Of a DNA stretch of 64,000 nt, positions 35,484 through 44,865 are shown in pieces (the first letter of the stretch is position 1; every line of letters begins with the position of its first letter). The notes beneath the pieces were generated by a model that worked only from the letters and a program-made list of their open reading frames with translations, was not told the DNA's origin and did no database searches. The stretch is from Rubritalea tangerina (GTDB taxonomy: Bacteria; Verrucomicrobiota; Verrucomicrobiia; Verrucomicrobiales; Akkermansiaceae): NCBI RefSeq assembly GCF_042683245.1, contig NZ_JBHUJB010000051.1, positions 31,089 to 95,088 of the forward strand, in the 5' to 3' direction. The translations under genes and the position numbers were made by a program.

Positions 35484-36005
35484 ATGCCAGAGAAGCTGCA
35501 AGCCGCCATCCGAGACGTACCTGACTTCCCTCAACCAGGAATCCTCTTCAAGGACATCACTCCCATTCTTGCCGACCCCGAACTCTTGCAAGCCAGCATC
35601 TCTGAAATCAGCGCAACCCTCCCCCACCAAAACATCGATAAAGTCGTCGGCATCGACGCTCGAGGATTTATTTTCGCCCCCACAATCGCACTCCAAAAAG
35701 GTGCCGGCTTTGTCCCGGTCAGAAAGAAAGGCAAATTGCCGTGGAAAACTAAGTCACAAAGCTATTCCCTCGAATACGGTGAAAATGTGATCGAAATCCA
35801 TGAAGATGCCGTACAACCCGGTGACAAAGTTATGCTCGTCGATGACTTACTTGCGACTGGTGGCACGGCAGGTGCTGCAGTAAAGCTACTCAAAGCCCTG
35901 GGCGCAGACGTTGTTTGCGTTAGCTTCCTCATAGAACTAAGCGCCCTCAATGGCAGAGACGCAATTGAATGCGACAACATCCACTCTATTCTTCAATACT
36001 CTTAA
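35484..36005 (+). CDS. apt: adenine phosphoribosyltransferase
   Basis: 173 residues from the ATG at 35484, the usual family length; the frame extends to 35424 but that would add 20 odd residues. Purine salvage: adenine plus PRPP to AMP. The N-terminal FPQPGILFKDITP and the PRPP loop VMLVDDLLATGGTAGAA (about 120-136) are diagnostic. Followed by pgi after 17 bases. No Shine-Dalgarno is evident. The 298-base gap before it (35186-35483) shows no other gene or clear promoter. Confidence 0.94.
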   Translation: MPEKLQAAIRDVPDFPQPGILFKDITPILADPELLQASISEISATLPHQNIDKVVGIDARGFIFAPTIALQKGAGFVPVRKKGKLPWKTKSQSYSLEYGENVIEIHEDAVQPGDKVMLVDDLLATGGTAGAAVKLLKALGADVVCVSFLIELSALNGRDAIECDNIHSILQYS

Positions 36006-36022
36006 ACATACGAACAACTACC

Positions 36023-37576
36023 ATGTCTAACTGGCAAACATACCACTCCAGCCTGACCCGCTACTCCGACTTCGGTTTCTCTATCGATCTGTCTTTAATG
36101 GATATCAAGGACAGCTTCTACAGCGAAATGCAACCCAAGATCGATCGTGCCTTCAAGGATATGCTCGCTCTCGAAGCCGGCGATATCGCCAACCCTGACG
36201 AAGGCCGCATGGTTGGACACTACTGGTTGCGTGATGCGGACCTCGCTCCGAACGCAGAAATCAAAGCTCAAATCACTGAGCCTCTCGCAGCACTCAAAAA
36301 ATTCGCCGACAAAGTACTCAACGGCGACATCGCTCCCCCAAGTGGAGGACGCTTCGAAAACCTTCTCGTCATCGGTATCGGCGGTTCCGCTCTCGGCCCA
36401 CAGTTCGTCTACCATGCACTCGGTGCTGATTCGAAACTTCAAACCTTCTTCTTCGATAACACCGATCCAGCTGGCATCGACCGCACACTCTCTGAGATCG
36501 GTAAAGGGCTCAATAAAACACTCTGCCTCGTCGTCTCAAAATCCGGTGGTACGCCTGAAACGCGCAATGGAATGCTCGAAGCCCAGGAATTCTTTGAAGA
36601 CAATAAGTTAGACTTCTCCAAGCACGCCGTCGCGATCACCGGCGAAGGCTCTAAACTCTTCAACTATGCCAAGGATCACAATTGGCTCACAACCTTTCCA
36701 ATGGAAGACTGGGTGGGTGGGCGCACCTCTGTGATGTCCACGGTCGGACTCGTTCCTGCTGCGCTTCAAGGTATCGACATCGACGCCTTCCTTGCAGGTG
36801 CTAACCACATGGATGCGCGCACCCGTAGCACTGAAGTAACAAAGAACGCTGCAATGCAACTTGCCCTAGGCTGGTACCACGCTGGTAACGGCAAAGGTGA
36901 AAAAGACATGGTTGTCCTCCCCTATAAAGACTCCCTCGCTCTCTTCTCCAAATACCTCCAACAACTTGTAATGGAGTCACTCGGTAAAGAGCTCGACCTC
37001 GACGGCAAGGTCGTAAACCAAGGCATTGCTGTGTACGGCAATAAAGGCTCCACAGACCAACACGCATACGTCCAACAACTCCGTGACGGCGTGAAGAACT
37101 TCTTCGCTACCTTCATTGAAGTACGCAAAGGTAGAGAGGGTCAAAGTATTGAAGTAGACCCAGGCACGACCACCGCAGACTACCTCCAAGGCTTCCTCCG
37201 AGGTACCCGTAAAGCACTCTACGAATCAGGCCGCCCATCCATTACCATCTCAGTCCAAGAAGTCAGTCCATTCACCTTAGGACTGCTCATCGCCCTATTC
37301 GAACGCGCTGTATCCTTCTACGCCTCATTAGTGAACATCAACGCCTACCACCAACCAGGTGTCGAAGCCGGTAAGAAAGCTGCAACAAGCTTCCTCGAAC
37401 TTCTCAATCAAGTTCGTGGCGCTCTCACCGGCTGGGAAAAAACTGCCGATGACATTGCTGAGGCGACAGATAATGACCCTGAAGACGTCTACCACGCATT
37501 GGTGCACCTCGCAGCAAATGGCGAAGCCACCCTCAGCGAAGGTACCACGCCTGCTGAAGATACCTTCAAAATCTAA
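36023..37576 (+). CDS. pgi: glucose-6-phosphate isomerase
   Basis: 517 residues from the ATG at 36023. Interconverts glucose-6-phosphate and fructose-6-phosphate in glycolysis and gluconeogenesis. The sugar-phosphate loop VIGIGGSALGPQF (about 113-125), VSKSGGTPETRN (about 172-183), GGRTSVMSTVG, and the C-terminal NINAYHQPGVEAGK are visible. Close to the short-type PGI class. Co-directional with apt and ended by a strong terminator. Confidence 0.94.
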   Translation: MSNWQTYHSSLTRYSDFGFSIDLSLMDIKDSFYSEMQPKIDRAFKDMLALEAGDIANPDEGRMVGHYWLRDADLAPNAEIKAQITEPLAALKKFADKVLNGDIAPPSGGRFENLLVIGIGGSALGPQFVYHALGADSKLQTFFFDNTDPAGIDRTLSEIGKGLNKTLCLVVSKSGGTPETRNGMLEAQEFFEDNKLDFSKHAVAITGEGSKLFNYAKDHNWLTTFPMEDWVGGRTSVMSTVGLVPAALQGIDIDAFLAGANHMDARTRSTEVTKNAAMQLALGWYHAGNGKGEKDMVVLPYKDSLALFSKYLQQLVMESLGKELDLDGKVVNQGIAVYGNKGSTDQHAYVQQLRDGVKNFFATFIEVRKGREGQSIEVDPGTTTADYLQGFLRGTRKALYESGRPSITISVQEVSPFTLGLLIALFERAVSFYASLVNINAYHQPGVEAGKKAATSFLELLNQVRGALTGWEKTADDIAEATDNDPEDVYHALVHLAANGEATLSEGTTPAEDTFKI

Positions 37577-37596
37577 TCACCCACTTTTCATTTCCA

Positions 37597-37632
37597 TGCC
37601 TGCCAGCACCCATCTGCTGGTAGGCATTTTTT
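37597..37632 (+). terminator. intrinsic terminator of apt-pgi
   Basis: 12-bp stem TGCCTGCCAGCA/TGCTGGTAGGCA with one mismatch, 6-base loop and six Ts on the plus strand, 20 bases after the pgi stop. Confidence 0.88.
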
Positions 37633-37732
37633 ATGCCCGCGAGTAAAAAAATTTCATCCCACCTGCTCCCGGCACCAACAAGCTCATAGATTCAGTGGCA
37701 CTATGGCCACCTACCTAACTCAGCCCACTACT

Positions 37733-39292
37733 CTAACTAGACTTTTTAAAGCCAGCTTTCAACTCAGCAAAGGTCATAGCCTTGGTCAAATGCGCTACAA
37801 TAAAGTACACCACGACACCTGCTCCCCCCACAGCTGCCAGCACAGGAATTCGCACCCAGCGGCTATCACTGTGCAAGATATCATCGAGCATATAAGCACC
37901 ACACCAAACAATCGCACCCATCACCATTGATGCCACTAGCATTTTGCCTAGCCGCTTCCAAAACTCGCCGCTCAACTTCAAAAAACCTGATTTCTTTAAT
38001 CCGCCCAACAAAAGGCTCACATTGACCCAGCCAGCCACTGAGGTAGCGAGTGCACACCCAGTGCTCAGTTGCCCACCTTTGCCCAAAACCAAAAAGGCAA
38101 TCCCACAAAGAATACTATTCACAACCGCTGAAACTAAGGTGAATTTCATCGGGGTCTTAGTATCCTCTCTGGCAAAATAAGCCGGCTGTAACACCTTGCT
38201 CATCACATATGCTGGCGACCCCAACGCAAAAGCAAATAACGCATATCCCGCAACCTGTGCTTGCTCAGCAGTAAACTCACCCGCCTTGAAAATCCCATAA
38301 ATAATCGGTTCAGCCAAAACCATCATCCCCAACATCGCTGGCAAAGCAATCAACATCGCCATCGTCATCCCCGTCTGCAAACTTAACTGCGCTTCCTTAT
38401 TCTGCTTCTTTCTGAGCTTCTGAGTGATATCGGGCAGCAACACCACACCAAAAGCGATACCTATCAAGCCCAAGGGCAATTGGTTTATGCGGTCGGAATA
38501 AAAAATCGCACTCATCCCCCCATCCTGGAAAGACGCCACCCACTGACCAACTAACAAATTTAACTGCTGAATGCCTGCACTCACTAACCCCGGGCCCATC
38601 AACAAACCTAACTTAATGGTATCACTATCCAGCTTCGGCACCTTCGGGACAAACTTAATCCCTGTGCGCCATGCAGAAAGCAGAACAATGACCAACTGCA
38701 CAAAACCTCCAATAGGTAAGCACCAAGCCATCACACTCACCTTATTCTGTAAACCATCCACAAAGGGAACCACCCCCATCAAGCCCATTAAAAATACTAA
38801 ATTGAGCGAGACATAAGAAAATGCAGGCGCCGCAAACTTCTTATGGCTATTCAAAACCCCACTCAGTGCCGCCACCAGACAGATAAAAAAGAGATAACTA
38901 ACTGTGATACGCGATAAATCCGTCGCCAATGCAAGCTTCTCAGCATCAAACCCTGTCGTCAAAGCCTTGGTGATGGGAGCCATGAATATGTAACTCACCA
39001 CGCATAAAACCGAGAGCAATAAACTTAAAATAACCAGAATACGGCTCGCAAAGTCAAATGCTGCCCCCTTCCCTTCCTCAGCTAATTTCCCACTGTAAAG
39101 AGGAACAAAGGCCGAGTTGAAAGCTCCCTCGCCTAACACACGTCGAAATAGATTGGGAAAACGAAAAGCCGCCACCCAAGTATCCCCCAATGTACCAGCA
39201 CCAAAATAGTAACTGGTGAGCATGTCGCGTAAAAAACCAGTGATGCGGCTCAACAATGTGAACCCACTGACCGTCATGAGGGATTTCAACAT
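37733..39292 (-). CDS. murJ: lipid II flippase MurJ
   Basis: 519 residues with about 13-14 hydrophobic helices, MOP-superfamily flippase that exports lipid II for peptidoglycan synthesis. The N-terminal SGFTLLSRITGFLRDML and FRFPNLFRRVLGEGAFNSAFVP signatures are diagnostic. It begins 17 bases after the sua5 stop. Presence of a MurJ argues for a peptidoglycan-containing organism. Confidence 0.93.
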   Translation of the reverse strand: MLKSLMTVSGFTLLSRITGFLRDMLTSYYFGAGTLGDTWVAAFRFPNLFRRVLGEGAFNSAFVPLYSGKLAEEGKGAAFDFASRILVILSLLLSVLCVVSYIFMAPITKALTTGFDAEKLALATDLSRITVSYLFFICLVAALSGVLNSHKKFAAPAFSYVSLNLVFLMGLMGVVPFVDGLQNKVSVMAWCLPIGGFVQLVIVLLSAWRTGIKFVPKVPKLDSDTIKLGLLMGPGLVSAGIQQLNLLVGQWVASFQDGGMSAIFYSDRINQLPLGLIGIAFGVVLLPDITQKLRKKQNKEAQLSLQTGMTMAMLIALPAMLGMMVLAEPIIYGIFKAGEFTAEQAQVAGYALFAFALGSPAYVMSKVLQPAYFAREDTKTPMKFTLVSAVVNSILCGIAFLVLGKGGQLSTGCALATSVAGWVNVSLLLGGLKKSGFLKLSGEFWKRLGKMLVASMVMGAIVWCGAYMLDDILHSDSRWVRIPVLAAVGGAGVVVYFIVAHLTKAMTFAELKAGFKKSS

Positions 39293-39309
39293 GAGATAAT
39301 CGCCCTTAG

Positions 39310-40341
39310 CTATGCATTCCGCGTCTTTGCGCTCGCGCGACGTAAGCGGTCGTTGATCGCAACCCCAATCCCTGTCTCAGCCACTGACTCAGCAACGATC
39401 GCATCCACCCCACTCTCATCAAGCTGGCGCAGCGCAAAGAACAAACGCACTGCAGCCTCTGGCAGCTTGCCTTTACCTGGGGATAACTCCTCCACAACGT
39501 CCCAGTCATACAAATCAATATAGCCGTCCTTCGCAGCACCCCGATAGGATAATAAGCCATAGCTCAATGATGGATCAGGCTCAAAGTCCTCAGGCTTCTC
39601 AAATAAATAGAGTGGCGTCGATGGTGCATAGTGGCTCTCTAATTGCCCCGGCGCTTCTTCAATCTTCTTTGGCTTTTTCGGACGAATCACCTTCCCGATC
39701 TTCTGTAACTCCTCTTTCACAATCGGCCCCGCACGCAGTAAATGCAATTCAGGCCGCTTCTCACCAAGCTCGACTCTTACGATCGTACTCTCCAAACCAG
39801 CATTGCAAGCTCCACCATCAATAATAAGCGGAATCCTGCCACCCAATTCCTTCTCAACTGCGCCCGCTGATGTTGGAGAAATTCTACCGAAACGATTCGC
39901 ACTGGGGGCCGCTATTGGCTTACCCAACTCCTTACAAATAGCTCGCATCACCGGATGCTCACTCATCCTCACTGCCACAGTCTCCTGCCCACTCGTCACA
40001 ATATCAGGAATCACCGACTTCTTCGGCAACACCATCGTAAAGGGCCCCGGCCAAAATGCTTGCATCAATTGCTGCACCACCGCATCTAACTCTGGGCTTA
40101 GCTCGCACACCTCGCGAATCAGCTCACGCTGCGCAATGTGAATAATCAATGGATCGAATGATGGACGCTCTTTCGCCTCAAAAACCTTTGCCACAGCATC
40201 TTCATCTAACGCATTCGCTCCAAGCCCATACACAGTCTCCGTCGGTAAAGCAACAACCTCACCAGCATCTAGCTTGCCCACAGCCGCCGCGACCGCATCC
40301 TCAAACCCTTCCGGGTCAGCGTAAAGAATTTCAGTTTCCAT
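39310..40341 (-). CDS. sua5: L-threonylcarbamoyladenylate synthase (Sua5/YwlC)
   Basis: 343 residues. Makes the TC-AMP intermediate for t6A37 of ANN-decoding tRNAs. The YrdC domain (about 1-205) includes VVALPTETVYGLGAN (30-44), PLIIHI, GPFTMVLPK and APSANRFGRISPT; the C-terminal ~120 residues are the extra Sua5 domain. Likely co-transcribed with murJ, which is downstream. The region 40342-40502 upstream has only the HU terminator. Confidence 0.92.
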   Translation of the reverse strand: METEILYADPEGFEDAVAAAVGKLDAGEVVALPTETVYGLGANALDEDAVAKVFEAKERPSFDPLIIHIAQRELIREVCELSPELDAVVQQLMQAFWPGPFTMVLPKKSVIPDIVTSGQETVAVRMSEHPVMRAICKELGKPIAAPSANRFGRISPTSAGAVEKELGGRIPLIIDGGACNAGLESTIVRVELGEKRPELHLLRAGPIVKEELQKIGKVIRPKKPKKIEEAPGQLESHYAPSTPLYLFEKPEDFEPDPSLSYGLLSYRGAAKDGYIDLYDWDVVEELSPGKGKLPEAAVRLFFALRQLDESGVDAIVAESVAETGIGVAINDRLRRASAKTRNA

Positions 40342-40440
40342 CTCGCTTCCTGCCTAGCGCATCTCACCCCTTTTGAACACTCTTATTTCACCTCCTCCAG
40401 TGGATTCCCCCACTCAGTCCCCACTTCCATCAGACAACAA

Positions 40441-40478
40441 AAAAGCGCAGCCACGTACACTCACGAAGCTGCGCTTTT
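40441..40478. terminator. bidirectional-looking terminator downstream of the HU-family gene
   Basis: Perfect 11-bp inverted repeat AAAAGCGCAGC/GCTGCGCTTTT, which gives T-runs on both strands. Positioned about 25 bases after the HU stop on the minus strand. Confidence 0.8.
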
Positions 40479-40502
40479 CTCTGGGGGGAAAGAGGTGGAA
40501 GC

Positions 40503-40820
40503 TTAGACGCCTTCTTCTTGAAGTGATGGAAGGATGCGAGCAACCTTCTCCTTCATTTCTTTGCCAGGCTTGAACTTCACCACTGCACGCGGTGGGATTG
40601 GCACATCCTTGGATGGATCCTTAGGGTTGCGGCCGATCTTACCCTTTACTTCACGTACCTGAAAGGCACCGAAGTTACGCATTACCACTGAGTTGCCCTT
40701 TGCAAGCTCCTCAGTGATGGAGTCAAGTGTCCCTTGAACAACCGCAAAAACCTCCTGCTGAGTCAGGCCAGTTTCGTTGCTCAGCTTAATAACAAGATCG
40801 CGCTTCGTAATTGTAACCAT
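40503..40820 (-). CDS. HU/IHF-family nucleoid DNA-binding protein
   Basis: 105 residues from the ATG at 40820. The frame runs on to 40922, but the added 34 residues are not HU-like. Small basic DNA-bending protein. The helical N-terminus (TKRDLVIKLSNETGLTQQEV) and the beta-arm signature GRNPKDPSKDVPIPPRAVVKFKPGKEMK are clear. An 18-bp perfect palindrome lies 27 bases before the start codon. Cannot tell HU from IHF by sequence alone. Confidence 0.93.
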   Translation of the reverse strand: MVTITKRDLVIKLSNETGLTQQEVFAVVQGTLDSITEELAKGNSVVMRNFGAFQVREVKGKIGRNPKDPSKDVPIPPRAVVKFKPGKEMKEKVARILPSLQEEGV

Positions 40821-40846
40821 TTTTAGATGTGTGTAATATGAAAGTT

Positions 40847-40864
40847 CGCAGCCAATTGGCTGCG
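40847..40864. promoter_or_regulatory. 18-bp perfect palindrome upstream of the HU-family gene
   Basis: CGCAGCCAATTGGCTGCG, fully self-complementary, 27 bases upstream of the HU start codon. Candidate operator in the 5' leader or promoter; it would also form a hairpin in the mRNA. Confidence 0.45.
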
Positions 40865-40991
40865 CGCGAATGGAGACCACATCTTGACACTTTTGTCGCG
40901 TAAAAAATGCAACGAAACGCATATTTTTTTGCGTATCGTCCGAGTTTATCCCAAAAATCAGCCATTTTGAGAGAAATCACCCAATCTCACC

Positions 40992-41900
40992 TCATATCTG
41001 CATGGCCGTCTTAAAATGCATTTTCGCAATTTTCGGCAAAATTTCTCTCCCATGGCGACCAACTAACTCCCTTCCAGCATCTAACACACTACTTCCAGCC
41101 CCCAAGGGCATCGTCACCCCACCTTTCTCACTGGCGCGCTCAACCCAATCCACAAACGCCTCCCTAGCGATAATAGAAGCCGCAGCCACCGCAATATCAC
41201 TCTCCCCCTTGGTCCGCTGCTGAAGCTCAATGTGCTCCACCGCTGCACCTTGATATTTCATCGCCGACAACAAAACCTCTTCTCTTGCAAATTGATCACT
41301 CAGAGCTCTCGGACACTGAGGCACCTTTGCAGCCAATGCCGCAATCACCCGAGCATGCCCCCACGCTAATAGCCTATTGAGGTTCCCAAACTTCACGTAC
41401 AACTCATTGTACTTTTCAGGCCGCAGAGAAATACATTCCCACACCACCCCAGGTGTCGACCGAATCTTCTCAGAAAGCTCTACAATCTTCTTTTGACTGC
41501 TCACCCTTTTAGAGTCTGCAATGCCCGCATCTAATAAAGCTCGCGCACTCTCACGCTCAGTATAGACCCCAGCTATCACCAATGGGCCAAAAAAATCTCC
41601 CTTCCCACTCTCATCAACCCCAAAATGTGGCTCAAACATCTCAGGCATGTACACCTCCTCATTACCTAAGAGCGCTTCCCCCAGTATCTCAGGCTCTAGG
41701 ATAAACTTCACAAATTCCTCGGTCTGCTTTCCTTGAACCAACACCTTGGGCCCCTTCTCATACACAGTCACATGGAGCTTCTCTTTTTTTGCACTGTAAT
41801 ACGCGTAGGCCTTCTCACTAAATGCAAACCCACGAGCACTCAATATGCTACGTAACTTTTCAACATCCCCCTCCTCAATGACTGTCGTGTAACTATTCAT
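40992..41900 (-). CDS. rnhC: ribonuclease HIII
   Basis: 302 residues from the ATG at 41900, which overlaps the end of the preceding aminotransferase gene by 8 bases. Cleaves RNA in RNA:DNA hybrids. N-terminal TBP-like substrate-binding domain (about 1-90), then the catalytic core starting GVDESGKGDFFGPLVIAGV (D, E of the DEDE set) and the ASIIAREAFVDW motif. RNase HIII is typical of Firmicutes, Chlamydiae/Verrucomicrobia relatives and a few others, consistent with the proposed phylum. Confidence 0.92.
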   Translation of the reverse strand: MNSYTTVIEEGDVEKLRSILSARGFAFSEKAYAYYSAKKEKLHVTVYEKGPKVLVQGKQTEEFVKFILEPEILGEALLGNEEVYMPEMFEPHFGVDESGKGDFFGPLVIAGVYTERESARALLDAGIADSKRVSSQKKIVELSEKIRSTPGVVWECISLRPEKYNELYVKFGNLNRLLAWGHARVIAALAAKVPQCPRALSDQFAREEVLLSAMKYQGAAVEHIELQQRTKGESDIAVAAASIIAREAFVDWVERASEKGGVTMPLGAGSSVLDAGRELVGRHGREILPKIAKMHFKTAMQI

Positions 41901-42699
41901 GATTCTGAGCCAATTCTTGATAGGCATTCTGGATACGAGCAATCACTGAATCTACCTTCGGATCCTGCAGCGTCCTCCCAGCATAACAACTTACCCTATG
42001 AACCCCTCTTAGAGCATTGGTAATGAAAATCCCCTCAGCCTCTTCTAGAGCCTCTTTTCCCACACTCACCTCTTGAACCTCGATACCCATCACACCACAT
42101 GCCTCGATCACTTTTCTTCGTGTCACTCCAGGGAGACACCCCGTCTCCAAGGCAGGCGTATGAAGTCTATCTCCAATCATCCAAAAAATATTAGAAGTCG
42201 CCCCCTCGCAAACACACCCAGCACTATTCAACATCAATGCCTCATCTCCCCCCATTGCTCGTGCTTCCCTGAGAGCTAAAACATTCATCCCGTATGAAGT
42301 TGACTTCACCCCAACTAATGCACCCCATTCATTGACCCGAAAACTTGACTCTACCAACACAACCTCGCTCCCCCTTGCCGGTACTGCACTCACCTCTACC
42401 ACCGTGCTAGAATCCTCCTCAGTCAGTCCATAGATAGAAATGCGAACACGCGCTAACTCTTCCCCCCAGCCAGAGACAATCTCTTCCACCGCAGCCTTCA
42501 ACAACACTCTATCTGGCTCAGCAAATCCCATCTTGATAGCCGCCTCAGACAGCCGCCTCAAATGCTCATTGAAAAATTGTACGCGCCCTTTCCGAGCCAA
42601 CAATGTCTCAAACACCCCCATACCTAACGATAGCCCTTGCGCAGTCGTAGAAATTTCTAACTTGCCGTCCTTTTTGAACTCTCCATCAACCCAGATCAT
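41893..42699 (-). CDS. class IV aminotransferase / 4-amino-4-deoxychorismate lyase-like
   Basis: 268 residues from the ATG at 42699, with GGAG 6 bases upstream. Fold-type IV PLP enzyme: QGLSLGMGVFETLLARKGRV, FNEHLRRLSEAA, a Lys in the ALREARAMGGDEALMLN area and SNIFWMIGDRLHTPALETGCLPGVTR (cofactor phosphate loop). This pattern fits PabC, branched-chain or D-amino-acid aminotransferases; PabC-like is favoured by the short length. No folate genes are adjacent to decide. Translationally coupled to rnhC. Confidence 0.8.
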   Translation of the reverse strand: MIWVDGEFKKDGKLEISTTAQGLSLGMGVFETLLARKGRVQFFNEHLRRLSEAAIKMGFAEPDRVLLKAAVEEIVSGWGEELARVRISIYGLTEEDSSTVVEVSAVPARGSEVVLVESSFRVNEWGALVGVKSTSYGMNVLALREARAMGGDEALMLNSAGCVCEGATSNIFWMIGDRLHTPALETGCLPGVTRRKVIEACGVMGIEVQEVSVGKEALEEAEGIFITNALRGVHRVSCYAGRTLQDPKVDSVIARIQNAYQELAQNHE

Positions 42700-42784
42700 A
42701 GTAAACTCCGCGAACATCCAGCCGCTTTCATAGCAGAACTAACGATTCAACTACGAGAATTCAACAGCGATTTTGGCAATGCCA

Positions 42785-43651
42785 CTATTCTTCCTTGTCC
42801 GAACGCGTAATACGTAACGGCGGAACCTTGGGCGCCCCCTTCTCCAAACTCACCGCCTTTGCTGGCTGACTCGGTGGGTGGAAGTTAGGTTGCTGAGGTG
42901 CTTGAGGGGGCAAAACCATCGGCTTGGGTGCCCGCGCTTGCTCCTCAGCTCCTTTCGGTAACAACGCATTTCCCGGTCGAGGATCAACTCGTGCAGACTC
43001 AACCGGTGGAGCAATAATCTTCGGCTTCTCCCCTTGCTGCACCGTATTGAATTTCTCTAGTGCTGGAATCAATGCCTGAACATCCCCCTTCACAGCCTCC
43101 TGCGAAGCACGCTTGAAGGAACTTTCATCTAACTCCTGATTCAGCTCAGCAAATATTATCGGCTCCACCTCCCCTACCTCAGTCGCCTGAAGAAATGGCT
43201 CTTTCACCTCAGGCTCACTCCCTAGCCACCGATTCGACAACACCCTCCCCTCATCATACAAAAATGCCTCAGCCTCAAATCCCATATCTAAAAAATCTTC
43301 ATTCAAGGCCATCGCCATCCCATAACATCGCATCGCTAACATCGGATAACCAATCAAATTAAAGACGTTCGCCATCGCTATGTACTGTGGAGCTTTGCCT
43401 GCATTCCGCCCTACCAGTTCATACAACATGCGTATCGCCCGATTCGGCCGCGCCCTCGACACAATCTTAATCGCAAACGCCACATCCATATCCGTGGATG
43501 GTATCTCTGGAGTCTGCCACACCATGTCAGCCGCCTGTAAGTACTCTCCAGCCTCATATAGCATCAAAGCAGTTTCCTTCCTAACAACCCAATTGCTTGG
43601 GTCGTCGTCAACAAGACTCAGTAAATATTTGATTTCAGATGTCAGTGCCAT
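42785..43651 (-). CDS. member A of a three-gene paralogue family, unknown function
   Basis: 288 residues. The N-terminal ~150 residues are helical and TPR-like (ETALMLYEAGEYLQAADMVW, VFNLIGYPMLAMRCYGMAMA), followed by a long Pro/Ala-rich, low-complexity tail ending PPLRITRSDKEE. No signal peptide. Shares blocks such as STDMDVAFAIKIVSRARPN and the FD-GFE-LY-D pattern with the proteins at 44167-44865 and 45150-45977. I do not recognise the family. Probably a cytoplasmic scaffold-type protein. Confidence 0.75.
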   Translation of the reverse strand: MALTSEIKYLLSLVDDDPSNWVVRKETALMLYEAGEYLQAADMVWQTPEIPSTDMDVAFAIKIVSRARPNRAIRMLYELVGRNAGKAPQYIAMANVFNLIGYPMLAMRCYGMAMALNEDFLDMGFEAEAFLYDEGRVLSNRWLGSEPEVKEPFLQATEVGEVEPIIFAELNQELDESSFKRASQEAVKGDVQALIPALEKFNTVQQGEKPKIIAPPVESARVDPRPGNALLPKGAEEQARAPKPMVLPPQAPQQPNFHPPSQPAKAVSLEKGAPKVPPLRITRSDKEE

Positions 43652-43676
43652 TCACAATTGGGGTTAATGGATAGTT

Positions 43677-44120
43677 CTAGATGGCTTCTCGCCGTAAGAT
43701 TAGTTGATCTAACCGAGATAAAAAAACTTCTTTGATTTGATCCCGAATACGCCTAAACGCAGACAGCTCCTCAGCCTCCGTTCCCTCCACCCTTGCTGGG
43801 TCATCAAACTCCCAGTGGTAGCACACTGCGGTAGATAAACACGGACAATCCTCACGCGCATTATCACATACGGTCACAACCACTGATTTCTCATCGACAT
43901 GAAACTCATTAACATGTTGAGACTTGGCCTCAGACAAATCATAGCCCTGCTCAGCCATCACTCTTATGGCTAACGGATGCACGTAGCCAGCAGGTGCAGA
44001 ACCCGCACTCTCAACCCGTGCTCTTCCATCTAAAGCCCTCTCCAAAAAGGCATGCGCCATCTGTGAACGACATGAATTGCCCGTACATACGATAATTATT
44101 AATGGTAATTCCTCTTTCAT
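43677..44120 (-). CDS. arsC: thioredoxin-coupled arsenate reductase-like protein
   Basis: 147 residues, LMW-PTP fold. The P-loop CTGNSCRSQMA near residues 12-22 and the CDNA...CPC cysteine pair (about 80 and 88) match the S. aureus-type ArsC triad of cysteines, which reduces arsenate to arsenite with thioredoxin. The Ser at the position of Thr in the other LMW-PTP of this window argues against a phospho-arginine role. It lies between two paralogues of an unknown family. No arsR, arsB or acr3 gene is nearby. Confidence 0.85.
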   Translation of the reverse strand: MKEELPLIIIVCTGNSCRSQMAHAFLERALDGRARVESAGSAPAGYVHPLAIRVMAEQGYDLSEAKSQHVNEFHVDEKSVVVTVCDNAREDCPCLSTAVCYHWEFDDPARVEGTEAEELSAFRRIRDQIKEVFLSRLDQLILRREAI

Positions 44121-44166
44121 CTAACTTGAGAGTGTTGCCTAGACTGCTCTATTCCACATCCGTTGC

Positions 44167-44865
44167 CTATTCTTCCTTAGGCTTAATTTTGGGCATCAGC
44201 AACTTGGGCCTTTTAAACACCTCATCATCAACCCCGCCTTCTAACATCTCCGTCTTGATTGGCTCACTAGCCGGTTCCTTCTCATCGACACTTTGGGGGA
44301 CGACATGTGCCGTAATTCTCTGCGTATACTCCAAAAAGCTCGTTGCTTTACCCAAAAATTGCTTGAGAGGAGCCAATTCCGGAGGCCCTGGCTGATAGTC
44401 TAACTCCTGCCATCTATCCACCAATTCACCGTAATCATCACACCACAACGATTCTTCTTCAAAGCCGATATCAAAATTCTTCACATCCACTCCCATCGCT
44501 TGACCGTAAAAACGAGCAGCTAACAACGGCAAGCCTTCACGGTGAAACGCCAAAGCGTATCTTATTAACGCATCAACATCTCTTCCAATACGCCGAGTCA
44601 ACTCCTGCACCACCCGTACTGCATCACTTGGACGCCCCTTCGAAAGCACCCTCAACACCCATGCCATTTCTTCCGCTTGTACGGGTGTACTCGGTGCCTC
44701 CCACAAGAGGTCTGCTGCCTCGCTATAATGAGCATCTTGGTATAATGAATCACAACACGCCCGACGCCCCGACCAATCATTCTTTGCCGCCCTCACTTCA
44801 CTTACTCGCAACTTTAACGCAGGACTGAGCTCGCGGGCTCCCAAATCTTCATTAGTCGTCATCAT
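44167..44865 (-). CDS. member B of the three-gene paralogue family, unknown function
   Basis: 232 residues, the most divergent member. N-terminal helical region (SEAADLLWEAPSTPVQAEEMAW, RPSDAVRVVQELTRR, GLPLLAARFYGQAMGV) aligns with members A and C, including the NFDIGFEEESLWCDD block. The tail is shorter and less proline-rich (ends LLMPKIKPKEE). No signal peptide or membrane helix. Function unknown; the alternation of helices suggests a repeat fold for protein contacts. Confidence 0.7.
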   Translation of the reverse strand: MMTTNEDLGARELSPALKLRVSEVRAAKNDWSGRRACCDSLYQDAHYSEAADLLWEAPSTPVQAEEMAWVLRVLSKGRPSDAVRVVQELTRRIGRDVDALIRYALAFHREGLPLLAARFYGQAMGVDVKNFDIGFEEESLWCDDYGELVDRWQELDYQPGPPELAPLKQFLGKATSFLEYTQRITAHVVPQSVDEKEPASEPIKTEMLEGGVDDEVFKRPKLLMPKIKPKEE

